Positions 33,263 to 42,096 of a stretch of 64,000 nucleotides of DNA are shown piece by piece. The notes beneath the pieces were generated by a model, which was not told the DNA's origin, searched no databases, and worked only from the letters and a program-made list of their open reading frames with translations. The DNA is taken from positions 4,394,001-4,458,000 of the forward strand of contig NZ_CP036275.1 of NCBI RefSeq assembly GCF_007747795.1, read 5' to 3'. The position numbers and the translations under genes were made by a program. Source of the DNA: Maioricimonas rarisocia. Its GTDB lineage: Bacteria > Planctomycetota > Planctomycetia > Planctomycetales > Planctomycetaceae. Within the stretch, counting starts at the first letter, position 1. Each line of letters begins with the position of its first letter.

Positions 33263-34078
33263 ATGCAGATCGACTGGTTCACATTCGGCGCCCAGGTCTT
33301 CAACTTCCTGATCCTGGTCGCGCTGCTGCACCGACTGCTCTACCGCCCCATCCTGCACGCGATGGAAGAGCGGGAAGCCGACATCGTCCAGCGCATCGAA
33401 GCCGCCGAAGAGCAGCGACGTGCCGCTCAGCGGGAACAGGACGAGTACCGGAAGCTGAAAGAGGAACTCGCCTCAGCCCGGGAACAATACCTCTCCGAGG
33501 CCAGGGCGGATGTCGAAACCTGGAGGCTCGAAGCCTTCGATCATGCCCGGCAGGACGTCGACCAGCAGCGGCAGGAATGGCGTCGGGCTCTCCACCGCGA
33601 ACAGCAGCGACTGCTCGATGGCCTCCGCGAACGGGCCGTCCGACAGGTCCAGCAGATCAGCCGGCAAGTGCTCGAGCAGCTCGCCGATACGGGACTCGAA
33701 CGGCAGATCGTCAGCCGGTTCATTGAACGCCTGAAGACATTGGATGATGGACAGCTCAATCCCATTCGCGAAGAACTCGGCCACGGTGACGGCAGCCGAC
33801 TCGTCGTCCGCACGGCGTTTCCCGCCGACGAAGAACAGCAGCACCGGTTGCTGCAGGCACTGCGGGACTTGTTCGGAGATCAACTCGACATCGCCTTTGA
33901 ATCCACCACCGAACTCGTCTGCGGCATCGAATTGATCGCCGCCGACCGCAAGCTCGCCTGGAACGTCGACGACTACCTCGAATCGCTCGACCACGCCCTC
34001 ACCGTCGCCGTCGAGCACGCCGAATCCGTCCGTCCCGACGATCACACAGCCCGCCGCCCGGCCACTACGACTTTCTGA
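33263..34078 (+). CDS. atpF: N-type F-ATPase b subunit fused to a delta-like C-terminal region
   Basis: 271 residues, longer than a normal b subunit (about 160). One membrane helix at 8-28 (AQVFNFLILVALLHRLLYRP) is followed by a long, highly charged coiled coil to about 160 and a delta-like globular C-terminal region (RFIERLKTLDDGQLNPIREE and a later LRDLFGDQLDIAFESTTELV). Such extended AtpF proteins replace a separate delta gene in N-ATPase operons and form the peripheral stalk. Its stop codon lies in a small TTCTGAC-type tandem repeat. Confidence 0.88.
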   Translation: MQIDWFTFGAQVFNFLILVALLHRLLYRPILHAMEEREADIVQRIEAAEEQRRAAQREQDEYRKLKEELASAREQYLSEARADVETWRLEAFDHARQDVDQQRQEWRRALHREQQRLLDGLRERAVRQVQQISRQVLEQLADTGLERQIVSRFIERLKTLDDGQLNPIREELGHGDGSRLVVRTAFPADEEQQHRLLQALRDLFGDQLDIAFESTTELVCGIELIAADRKLAWNVDDYLESLDHALTVAVEHAESVRPDDHTARRPATTTF

Positions 34079-34108
34079 CTTCTGCCTTCTGAAAGGTCGA
34101 CCGAACCC

Positions 34109-35662
34109 GTGAGTACCGACGCGCCGGACTTCAACCGACTGCTCGACGACACGTTCGGCATCTTCGACGGCGTGCTCGACAAGCATGCGCCGCAGCTTGC
34201 GCCGGTGGAAGTTGGCAAGATCACCGCGGTCTCACGCAGCGTCGCGCTCGTCTCCGGACTGCCGAACGTTCAGTCCGAAGAGTTGCTGCGGTTCCCCGGC
34301 AATGTCCTGGGGATGGCGTTCAACCTCGATCCGGATGAGATCGGCGTCGTTCTGCTCGATGAGAGTGAACGGCTTTCCGCTGGAGACGAGGCCCGGCGGA
34401 CGTCCCGCGTCCTCGATGTGCCGGTCGGCGAGGAACTGCTCGGGCGGATCCTCGATCCGGTCGGCCGTCCCCGCGATCGGCTGGGCCCCATTCCCGCCGC
34501 GCTGCGCCGCCCCTGCGAACGACCGGCCCCGGCGATCATGGATCGTGATCCCGTCCAGATCCCGCTGCAGACCGGACTGAAAGTCGTCGACGCCCTCGTG
34601 CCGGTCGGGCGCGGACAGCGGGAACTGATTCTGGGTGATCGCCAGACCGGTAAGACCGCGATCGCGCTCGACACCATCATCAATCAGCACGACACCGGCG
34701 TCATCTGCATTTATTGCGCGATTGCCCAGCGGACCTCCGCGGTCGCGCGGGTCATTGCCGAACTGAAGGAACGGGAGGCACTCGACCGCTGCGTTGTTGT
34801 CGTGGCCGAAGGGAACGCCCCTCCCGGACTGCAATACATCGCTCCGTATGCGGCGACGACGATCGGCGAATACTTCATGGAGCAGGGTCAGGATGTGCTC
34901 GTCATCTACGACGACCTCACCGCCCACGCCCGCGCCTATCGTGAACTGTCGCTGCTGCTCCGCCGGCCCCCCGGTCGCGAGGCATTTCCCGGCGACATCT
35001 TTTACGTTCACTCGCGGCTGCTCGAACGGGCCACCCATCTGCGTGACGAGGTGGGCGGCGGCTCGCTCACGGCCCTGCCGGTTGCCGAAACCGAAGCCCA
35101 GAACGTTTCGGCCTACATCCCGACCAACCTCATCTCGATTACCGACGGGCAGATCTATCTCTCTCCCGACCTGTTCCAGAAGGGGCAGCTGCCAGCCGTC
35201 GAGGTTGGGCGGTCCGTCTCGCGCGTCGGTGGGAAGGCGCAGCTCCCCGCGTACCGGGCCGTCGCCGGCGATCTCCGACTGTCGTACTCGCAGTTCGAAG
35301 AACTGGAAGCGTTCTCGCGGTTCGGCAGCCGGCTGGACGACGAGACGCGGCAGACACTCGAACGGGGCCGTCGTGTGCGCGAAGTCTTCAAACAGCCGCA
35401 GGGAGAACCGCTCCCCGTCGCCGAGCAGATCGCCGTGCTGGTCGCCGTGACCCGGGGCATCTTTGATCCGGTCCCCATCGACAGCATCGCCGATGCTTCA
35501 CAGGCAGTGCGGGACGCCATGACCGACCGCCAGCCCGATCTCTGCCGGGCAATCGTGGATGGGCAGAAGCTCAAGGAGGATCAGCTCCAGGCGATCGAAC
35601 AGCTTGCCCGAGAGGCTGTGGCCGACTTCGTGGACGATGCTGCAGCCGACAGCATGCGGTAG
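34109..35662 (+). CDS. atpA: N-type F-ATPase alpha subunit, last gene of the operon
   Basis: 517 residues from a GTG. It carries the alpha P-loop [60 protein letters not shown] and [20 protein letters not shown]. In other N-ATPase operons a gamma gene (atpG) follows. Here no gamma-like frame exists in the 229 bases before the convergent amtB gene, only hairpins. The alpha subunit itself looks intact. Confidence 0.95.
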   Translation: MSTDAPDFNRLLDDTFGIFDGVLDKHAPQLAPVEVGKITAVSRSVALVSGLPNVQSEELLRFPGNVLGMAFNLDPDEIGVVLLDESERLSAGDEARRTSRVLDVPVGEELLGRILDPVGRPRDRLGPIPAALRRPCERPAPAIMDRDPVQIPLQTGLKVVDALVPVGRGQRELILGDRQTGKTAIALDTIINQHDTGVICIYCAIAQRTSAVARVIAELKEREALDRCVVVVAEGNAPPGLQYIAPYAATTIGEYFMEQGQDVLVIYDDLTAHARAYRELSLLLRRPPGREAFPGDIFYVHSRLLERATHLRDEVGGGSLTALPVAETEAQNVSAYIPTNLISITDGQIYLSPDLFQKGQLPAVEVGRSVSRVGGKAQLPAYRAVAGDLRLSYSQFEELEAFSRFGSRLDDETRQTLERGRRVREVFKQPQGEPLPVAEQIAVLVAVTRGIFDPVPIDSIADASQAVRDAMTDRQPDLCRAIVDGQKLKEDQLQAIEQLAREAVADFVDDAAADSMR

Positions 35663-35715
35663 CGACGCCGCAAATCCGGACAGCCATCTGTCCCTGCTGC
35701 TCCTCAAAAAAAGAA

Positions 35716-35751
35716 ACGAGGTGACCGCGCATCGTGCACTGGTCACCTCGT
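35716..35751 (-). terminator. Intrinsic terminator between atpA and amtB, best oriented for amtB
   Basis: ACGAGGTGACC pairs exactly with GGTCACCTCGT (35741-35751) around a 14-base loop. Read on the minus strand the stem is followed by TTTCTTTTTTTG, so it should stop amtB transcripts; on the plus strand no T-run follows. A second GC-rich hairpin at 35832-35871 (GGCCCGG / CCGGGC core) lies between this one and amtB. Confidence 0.85.
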
Positions 35752-35891
35752 CAACTCCATAGCGATCTCAGGGGGTCCGTCTCCTGGAGTCGCGATCGCA
35801 GTTCGTTGCTCTCGGACTGGCCTGCCGAAAGAGGACAGGCCCGGCACCGCCGCAGCGGCACCGGGCGTCCTGCATCAGGGGAAGCGACGCA

Positions 35892-37364
35892 TCAGCTCAT
35901 CGTGTAGGCCTGCATGCCGTGCTCGCCGATGTCCAGGCCTTCCTGCTCTTCTTCAGGCGAGACGCGGAGGATACCGGCAGCCTTCAGGGCATAGAACAGG
36001 GCCAGCATGGTGACGAACGCCCAGGCACAGATGATCACGGTCGACTTGAGCTGGACCATGATGTAGCCGGTCCGGTCCAGTCCTTCCGGAATCGCCGTGC
36101 CGAGGATACCGGTCGCGATACCACCCCACACGCCGCACAGACCGTGCACGGGGAAGGCACCGACCGGATCGTCGATCTTCAGCTTATCCAGAGCAATGAT
36201 GCCGGCGACCACCAGCAGACCCGCGACACCACCGATGATGATCGCACTGATCTGCGAGACCTGATCGCAGTTGGCGGTGATACCCACCAGACCAGCCAGG
36301 GCACCGTTGAGGGCCATCGTGACGTCCGGCTTGCCGAACAGGATCCAGGCGAGAATCATTGCGGCGACCGCACCGGTGGCGGCAGCAATCGTCGTGGTCA
36401 GGGCGATGTAGGTCGTGGCTTCTGCGTTGACGGCACCGTAGTAGGTCAGCTGGCTACCCGGGTTGAAGCCATACCACCCGACCCACAGGATGAACACGCC
36501 CAGTGCAGCGAAGGTGATGTTGTGACCGGGGATCGGGACGGATCGTCCGTCTTTCGTATAACGTCCATGCCTCGGGCCAAGAGCCAGGGCACCGGCCAGA
36601 CCGGCAAATCCTCCCACCGCGTGGACGACCACCGAACCGGCGAAGTCCGCGAAGCCCTCCGCAGCGAGTGCTCCGCCACCCCACTTCCACATGCCGCTGA
36701 TCGGATAGATCAGACCCGTCAGCACCATACTGTAGATCAGATAGGAGGCGAACTTCATACGACCGGCCACGGCACCGGAAACGATCGTGGCTGCCGTCGC
36801 GGCGAACGCCACCTGGAACAGGAAGTCGACCGAGTTACTGGCGTACGGCGAGGTTTCATCGGCAGCGGTCGGCGGCTCGGCCCAGGTGCCGTCGTCGTTC
36901 ATCTGGGCATCCCGCGTAACGAACGATCCACCGAAGCCAAACCACTTCCCTTCGTAGTCCCCCCCGGGATACATCAGCCCGTACCCCACGAACAGATAGA
37001 GCAGAACCCCCAGCGAGAGGTCCATGACGTTCTTGAACAGGATGTTGATCGTGTTCTTCGAGGAGTTCAGCCCCACTTCGACCATCGCGAAGCCGGCCTG
37101 CATGAAGATCACCAGCACCGCGCAGATGAACATGATCAACGTGTTGATCGTGTATCCCGTTTCCCATGCGAGGTCCATCTCGAAGGGAGCACTCTCCGAC
37201 TCAGCTTCCGGATCCGCTGTCTCAGCAGCTTCTTCTTCGACCGCGATCACTTCCTCGGTCGGGGCCGCATCCGCTCCATCATCCGCCCATGCGGGCGACG
37301 AAGTTCCCAATCCGTAGAGGGCCAGCATCAAGACGAGCGGACCGAGCGCAATCCAACGTTTCAT
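35892..37364 (-). CDS. amtB: Ammonium transporter Amt
   Basis: 490 residues. A cleavable signal peptide (LGPLVLMLALYGLGTSSPAWA) and an acidic 45-residue linker precede eleven membrane helices. Family motifs: NTLIMFICAVLVIFMQAGFAMVEVG, DFAGSVVVHAVGGFAGLAGAL, GWYGFNPGS and HGLCGVWGGIATG with the conserved pore histidines. The tail ends GLDIGEHGMQAY, the usual site of GlnK/PII contact. It imports ammonium across the inner membrane. No glnK is adjacent. A near-consensus sigma-54 promoter upstream suggests nitrogen control. Confidence 0.96.
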   Translation of the reverse strand: MKRWIALGPLVLMLALYGLGTSSPAWADDGADAAPTEEVIAVEEEAAETADPEAESESAPFEMDLAWETGYTINTLIMFICAVLVIFMQAGFAMVEVGLNSSKNTINILFKNVMDLSLGVLLYLFVGYGLMYPGGDYEGKWFGFGGSFVTRDAQMNDDGTWAEPPTAADETSPYASNSVDFLFQVAFAATAATIVSGAVAGRMKFASYLIYSMVLTGLIYPISGMWKWGGGALAAEGFADFAGSVVVHAVGGFAGLAGALALGPRHGRYTKDGRSVPIPGHNITFAALGVFILWVGWYGFNPGSQLTYYGAVNAEATTYIALTTTIAAATGAVAAMILAWILFGKPDVTMALNGALAGLVGITANCDQVSQISAIIIGGVAGLLVVAGIIALDKLKIDDPVGAFPVHGLCGVWGGIATGILGTAIPEGLDRTGYIMVQLKSTVIICAWAFVTMLALFYALKAAGILRVSPEEEQEGLDIGEHGMQAYTMS

Positions 37365-37950
37365 AATACGCGTCCTTCTGTTCTGAGGTTCGGAGAACCA
37401 GTCGTTCCCGCTGGCCGTGCGCGCAGGATCACCCCGAAATGCGCACCCGACCTTGCATCACACGTCAGCCGACATGGACCGGAGCAACACGTCCCGACTT
37501 CGCGGGGACTTCATTTTGAATCTGTCGCCCAGCTTGAAGGCAACTTGCGTGCCGCGAGGCACACACGCTGGAAACTCATCCCGTAACACGCATAACCGGC
37601 AGGATTTACGAGTTCCGTCGCCGCTCCAATCCGCTCCGCCTGGAACTGACATGCCTCAACCGCGCGCACCCGGTGCCAACAGAGCAGGCGTCAGGAGGCA
37701 TCTCAGACGGGTATCCGCGGATCGCCGCCGGGCTTGCTGAAGCGATCTCCGTCTGAGGACGCGAGTTGCATCCCCTGTGTGCGGACCGATCCTCCGGCCG
37801 TGAGCACACGCCCAACGTACGGGCAGCCCGGGGCGCAAACCGGCAGAAATGGCCGCGGCCCAGCCGGAAACGCGGCGGAAGTCCCAGACGGCGCGGCGCT
37901 GCGGCACCGGCGGCCGACGGATGCAGTCGGCGGCGTTCAGAACGCGGAAT
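37365..37950. other. Long untranslated/intergenic region upstream of amtB
   Basis: 586 bases without a supported gene. It contains the sigma-54-type promoter for amtB at 37539-37554, which lies partly within an inverted repeat (GTGCC GCGA GGCAC at about 37549-37562), and a short palindrome GCACCCGGTGC near 37666-37676. The open frames that cover it look like GC-rich noise. Confidence 0.45.
37539..37554 (-). promoter_or_regulatory. Sigma-54 (RpoN) promoter of amtB
   Basis: Minus strand from 37554 reads CGGCACGCAAGTTGCC. This fits TGGCACGNNNNTTGC at every position except the first T, with the exact 12-base offset between the GG and GC doublets. Transcription would begin near 37528, leaving a leader of about 165 bases before amtB. 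Confidence 0.7.
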
Positions 37951-39069
37951 TCAGACCGTCAGAAGACGATCCCGTGCCACCACATCCCACTCGTCGACGA
38001 TCTGACCTTCGCTCACCACCGTCACCTGACGATGCAATGCGACCGTGGGACAGATGTGTCGCGGGATCGCCAGCGTGTGATCTCCCGGCTTCCACTCGTC
38101 CGCCAGAGCCGTCTCGACGACCAGGTGCTCCTCGTTCTGCAGGACCTGCTCGGCATCGGGGATTTCGGGCAGCACGACGCGGGTTCCCATCGGCGGATCG
38201 GAAGCGACCGCCTTGGTGCCGACGTCGAACGTCACCCGATTTTCGGTCGGACGACTCATCACACGGGTCAGGACCAGCACGGCCGGGCGGAACATCTCCA
38301 GATCGGGACATTTCTCGCCGTAGCCCGCATCGTGAAAAATGCACGTCCCCGGGCTCAGTTCGAGCGCCCGATCCCGGAGGGATGCGTACACCGGAAACTG
38401 CGGCGTTCCTCCGCAGACAATCGCCGGCACCGGCATCCCTTCTCCCTCGAGCGTATTGCGGAAGACCAGCATCGGCTCCCATTCCGAGCGGATGGCCGCC
38501 TTTCGCTGTTCCAGCGACGAGTGATGCTGGTGCCCGTCGTAGAAGTGGAATCCGGCCGGATTGAGCCCCTTCGCATCCACAATCTGCCGGTACAGCAGCC
38601 GGGCTCGTTCTCCCACGCGCAGCCCGGTTCGGTTCCGCCCCGGATCGATATCGAGGAAGACATCGACATCGGTCCCTGCGTCGCTGACGGCGCGCGCCAA
38701 CTGGTCCAGGCAGGTTACATCGTCGCCGGTCACCGACAGCCGCACATCGGGAAACGCCTTCCGGTAGGCGACAACGCGGGCGATGTTCGGTCCCACGATG
38801 TTGTAGGCGAGAAAGACGTCCTTCGCGCCGGCCTGAGCGAGCATCTCCGCCTCGGCAAACGTCGCCGCCTTGTGCTTGGTGATGCCGCGAGCGACCTGCA
38901 TCTCGGCCACTTCACGCATCTTGTGCGTTTTGCAGTGGGGCCGCAGCCGCTCGATACCGCCGGCCACTTCGATCATCGCGTCGGTGTTTGCTTCGACCAG
39001 TTCGCGGAACAGAACCAGACCTGGGCTGAGGATGCGATTGGGGTCGTCGATGCGGTAACAGTCTTCCAT
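37951..39069 (-). CDS. PLP-dependent D-threonine aldolase / D-serine dehydratase-like enzyme
   Basis: 372 residues from the ATG at 39069, which has GAAGGAG 8 bases upstream; the longer frame above it has no good start. The PLP-binding lysine is in LRPHCKTHKMREVA near residue 48 (alanine-racemase-like barrel). Further marks are FLDIDPGRNRTG, GFHFYDGHQHHSSL, VCGGTPQFPVYASL and PGTCIFHDAGYGEKCPD, with the His/Cys set that binds a metal in D-threonine aldolases. It probably cleaves a D-beta-hydroxy amino acid; the natural substrate is not clear. It is divergent from padR. Confidence 0.88.
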   Translation of the reverse strand: MEDCYRIDDPNRILSPGLVLFRELVEANTDAMIEVAGGIERLRPHCKTHKMREVAEMQVARGITKHKAATFAEAEMLAQAGAKDVFLAYNIVGPNIARVVAYRKAFPDVRLSVTGDDVTCLDQLARAVSDAGTDVDVFLDIDPGRNRTGLRVGERARLLYRQIVDAKGLNPAGFHFYDGHQHHSSLEQRKAAIRSEWEPMLVFRNTLEGEGMPVPAIVCGGTPQFPVYASLRDRALELSPGTCIFHDAGYGEKCPDLEMFRPAVLVLTRVMSRPTENRVTFDVGTKAVASDPPMGTRVVLPEIPDAEQVLQNEEHLVVETALADEWKPGDHTLAIPRHICPTVALHRQVTVVSEGQIVDEWDVVARDRLLTV

Positions 39070-39127
39070 CAGGCGGGCTCCTTCGTTGGGTGGGACGAAC
39101 ATCCTAATCGGATTCGGCGGAATTGTC

Positions 39128-39157
39128 TTGACAGCCGATGCATAGCCGAGCAATATA
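39128..39157 (+). promoter_or_regulatory. Sigma-70-type promoter of padR
   Basis: TTGACA at 39128-39133 and AATATA at 39152-39157 are 18 bases apart. Transcription would start near 39165, which excludes the ATGs at 39157 and 39163 and favours the start at 39193. Confidence 0.6.
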
Positions 39158-39192
39158 TGGCCATGCCATCTATCAAGCCTGAGGTCTCCGCC

Positions 39193-39546
39193 ATGGACGC
39201 ATTCAGTCCCGAACTTCTCCGCGGCAGTCTCGACCTGATGGTCCTCGCCGTGCTGACGGACGGGCCCAAGTACGGCTACCTCATCCAGCAGCGGCTGAAG
39301 GAATCGAGCGGCGAACGGCTGCAGGTGCAGGCGGGAACGCTGTATCCGATTCTGCACCGGCTCGAACAGGACCGGCTCGTCCAGGCGTCCTGGGACGAAT
39401 CGACCGGCCGCCGTCGCAAGTGGTACGAGCTGACCACCGCCGGCCGACAGAGACTCACCAGCCGCGTTCAGGAGTGGAATGACTTCGTCGCCTGCATTCA
39501 GGGGGTGATCGGCAACGTGGCGGAGGTTCCGCCGCAGCCGAGCTGA
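39193..39546 (+). CDS. PadR-family transcriptional regulator
   Basis: 117 residues from the ATG at 39193 (GAGGT 8 bases upstream). The winged helix is clear: LLRGSLDLMVLAVLTDGPKY, GYLIQQRLKESSGERLQVQA, GTLYPILHRLEQDRLVQASW and RRRKWYELTTAGRQRL. PadR proteins of this size often sit before a membrane protein with a permease-prefix (HAAS) domain and repress the pair; the next gene is such a protein, 60 bases away. Confidence 0.92.
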   Translation: MDAFSPELLRGSLDLMVLAVLTDGPKYGYLIQQRLKESSGERLQVQAGTLYPILHRLEQDRLVQASWDESTGRRRKWYELTTAGRQRLTSRVQEWNDFVACIQGVIGNVAEVPPQPS

Positions 39547-39606
39547 CGAACACATACGACCCGCCAGGCACTTCTCTCGATCGTTCTTCAGATCAGATGA
39601 GCGGGC

Positions 39607-41604
39607 ATGACCGAACACGATTTCGACCGATTTCTGACAGCACTGACACGCCAGCTGCGGCTCAAGCCGGAGCAGAAGGTGGCGATCAGTGATGAATTGC
39701 GTGACCACTTCGAAGAACGAATGCGCGGGCTGATCCTCGAAGGGGTTCCCCACGACGAGGCTGTCCGCCGGGCTCTCGAGGAGTTCGGCGACGCAGTCGG
39801 CTTGGCCCGCCAGTTCACTTCTCTCTCACTTCGTCCAGCCAGGAGATGGATCATGCGGTGCACATTGGCCACAGCCGTTGCGGGCGCAGCAGTGCTGCTG
39901 ATGCTCAACGCCTTCACCCCCCAGCCGGAAGGGCCGCCACTCATCGGTCAGCTGACCGCCGACGACGGTCCAGCGGCAGAGACAACAGCCGCTCCGACCG
40001 ACCTCGGAATGGTGTACGTCGCTCCCGCGACCTACATCCCGGCGCCGCTCACCCAGCCGGCCGAGTTCGATTTCGTCGATACGCAACTTGAGGATGCCCT
40101 GGCACTCATCGCCGAACAGCACGGACTGAACATCATTCTCGAGAAACCGGCGCTGGCGGAAGTCGGCATCGAGCCGGACGAGTTCATCACCGCGACGGCC
40201 AACGGCGATCCGCTGTACCTTCTCCTGAATCGGATGTTCGACAACATCCATGGCGTGACGCTCGCCTGGCTGCAGGAGGACGAAGTCCTTAAAGTCACCA
40301 CGGCTGAAGTGGCCCGGGGTGACGATCGCATGGTGACCCGCACCTACCCGGTCGGCGATCTCCTCAAAACGATCTCGGAAGAACAACTCCTGGAAGCGAT
40401 TCAGGCCGGTCTTGAGGGTCCGTGGATGGCCCCGCACGGGATCGGTGGAACGTTAACGCTGATCGGCAATGTCCTCACGGTCAGGCAGTCGCAAGAGATG
40501 CAGTCGCAGGTTCAGGCACTGCTGGCTGGTCTGCGAACCTCAGCCCCGATCGTCGCCGTCATAGAGCCCCCCGAGCACGAAACCATCCTTCGGGCTCTCG
40601 ATCAACCGACTGAACTCGACTTTCACCACATCCCGCTCGCCGATGTTGCAGAGACGGTTTCTGACCTGCATGAGATCCCCGTCCGCATCGATGTCCCGGC
40701 ACTGGCGGAGGTCGGCATCGAGCCGAATCAGGAGGTCTCGATCACTGTCAGCGGCATCCGGCTCCGCTCGGCCCTCAAGATCCTGAGCGAATCGGCCGAC
40801 CTGCAGGGCGTCTCTGTCCGATTCATCCCCTGGAATGGCGTCCTGTGGCTGACGACCGCAGAGGTCGCCGAAGGGGACGACTACCTGCTCCCGCGTATCT
40901 ACGACCTGTCTCCGTTCGCATCCGGCCCCGCACTGCTCGAACAGTTCATGGGACTGCTCCAGAATGAGACGGAGGGTCCGTGGCTCGATGTGGACGGCGT
41001 CGGCGGAGTTGTTGTGCCCCTGGGGGACGGACGCCTTCTTGTTCGTCACACTCACAAGGCTCATGCAGAAGTTGCCCGCCTGCTCGCCGCTCATCGCGAA
41101 GCACTGACGGTTGGCGAACCCGTTCCGGCCCCCGATCCCGACGAGCTCGTCACCGAGTATTACACGATGGACGCCTCGACCGCCGAGGATCTGCTCGCGA
41201 CCATCCCCGGGCTGGTCGCACGCGGAACCTGGTTCGCCGACAATACAGACGACGTTCTCCACGGCCTGAAACCAGATCACCCTGCACGAAGAAGAATCGA
41301 TTCGACTGGGCGGTTGTACAAGGTCGCCGCCGGCACCCGCCAGATGCACGTCGCCGCTCCGCCGACGGCAGACAGGAAAGAAGGGCCGCCGCCCCCCAGT
41401 GGCGAGGTTGTCGTTGTCCCGCAGGCAGTCCTGATCGTCACGCACACACGGGATGTCCAGAAGCAGGTGCGGAAGCTGCTCGAAACAATCGACAAACAGA
41501 CCGCGACCTTCGAGAACAGCAGCTTTTCGGGTGGCGAACTCGGTGGCGGATTCGGTGGTGGTGGTGGAGGCGGTGCCGGTTTCTTCTCGCTCCCGACCGA
41601 ATAG
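39607..41604 (+). CDS. Membrane protein: permease-prefix (HAAS) domain fused to secretin/STN-like repeats
   Basis: 665 residues. Residues 1-75 match permease prefix domain 1 (RLKPEQKVAISDELRDHFEE, then GVPHDEAVRRALEEFGDA). One membrane helix lies at about 84-103. The outer part has two similar units, at about 148-310 and 325-490: PAEFDFVDTQLEDALALIAE with KPALAEVGIEPDEFITATAN, and PTELDFHHIPLADVAETVSD with VPALAEVGIEPNQEVSITVS; each ends in a KVTTAEVARGDD or LTTAEVAEGDD block and a segment like LLVRHTHKAHAEVARLLAAH. These resemble STN/secretin N-domains. The C-terminus is a glycine run. I infer a signal-transducing envelope protein controlled with PadR. Confidence 0.8.
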   Translation: MTEHDFDRFLTALTRQLRLKPEQKVAISDELRDHFEERMRGLILEGVPHDEAVRRALEEFGDAVGLARQFTSLSLRPARRWIMRCTLATAVAGAAVLLMLNAFTPQPEGPPLIGQLTADDGPAAETTAAPTDLGMVYVAPATYIPAPLTQPAEFDFVDTQLEDALALIAEQHGLNIILEKPALAEVGIEPDEFITATANGDPLYLLLNRMFDNIHGVTLAWLQEDEVLKVTTAEVARGDDRMVTRTYPVGDLLKTISEEQLLEAIQAGLEGPWMAPHGIGGTLTLIGNVLTVRQSQEMQSQVQALLAGLRTSAPIVAVIEPPEHETILRALDQPTELDFHHIPLADVAETVSDLHEIPVRIDVPALAEVGIEPNQEVSITVSGIRLRSALKILSESADLQGVSVRFIPWNGVLWLTTAEVAEGDDYLLPRIYDLSPFASGPALLEQFMGLLQNETEGPWLDVDGVGGVVVPLGDGRLLVRHTHKAHAEVARLLAAHREALTVGEPVPAPDPDELVTEYYTMDASTAEDLLATIPGLVARGTWFADNTDDVLHGLKPDHPARRRIDSTGRLYKVAAGTRQMHVAAPPTADRKEGPPPPSGEVVVVPQAVLIVTHTRDVQKQVRKLLETIDKQTATFENSSFSGGELGGGFGGGGGGGAGFFSLPTE

Positions 41605-41644
41605 GGCGACGATCACCTTCCCGGATCTTTACATTCGTTCAGCA

Positions 41645-41680
41645 CGCGGTGCTCCGAACTTCTCGGAGTGCCGCGTTTTT
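41645..41680 (+). terminator. Intrinsic terminator behind the HAAS/STN gene
   Basis: CGCGG-TG-CTCCGA at 41645-41657 pairs with TCGGAG-TG-CCGCG at 41663-41675 (a two-base internal mismatch), followed by TTTTTG. It sits immediately before the group II intron. Confidence 0.88.
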
Positions 41681-42096
41681 GTTTGCCAGGCATGTTTTGT
41701 TTGTAGGAGGTGCAAGTCCTCTGGGGGCCGTGATGAGCGGAACCTCGCGGTGAAGGACAGGGTGCCCGTCGTGAGGCGGGATCTGAAGGGAACCGGAACC
41801 ACAACTCGGACTCGACGAACAGAAATCGGATACAAGGCCGCTGACGCTGGGCAACGTGGCAATGGACACGGACGCCCGATACTCATCCGGAAGCGTCTGC
41901 GGTAGATCCGGCGAGGCCCGAGGGAAGCAAACACGACTTAACCTGGGAGGTCTCCCGCTCCGTCCGGGCGATCCGGACTACCGGCGTGGCAACGCACCGG
42001 GAAGGGGCGGGAGAAGTCAGCAGAGGTCATAGTAGTCGGGCGCGTGCCCGGCGAAGGACCGAATCCTTTGATGCAAGGAGCAGCCGGGACATCTCG

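Noticed and set aside
35919-37586. A 555-codon plus-strand frame
   Set aside because: Antisense to amtB; no recognisable features.
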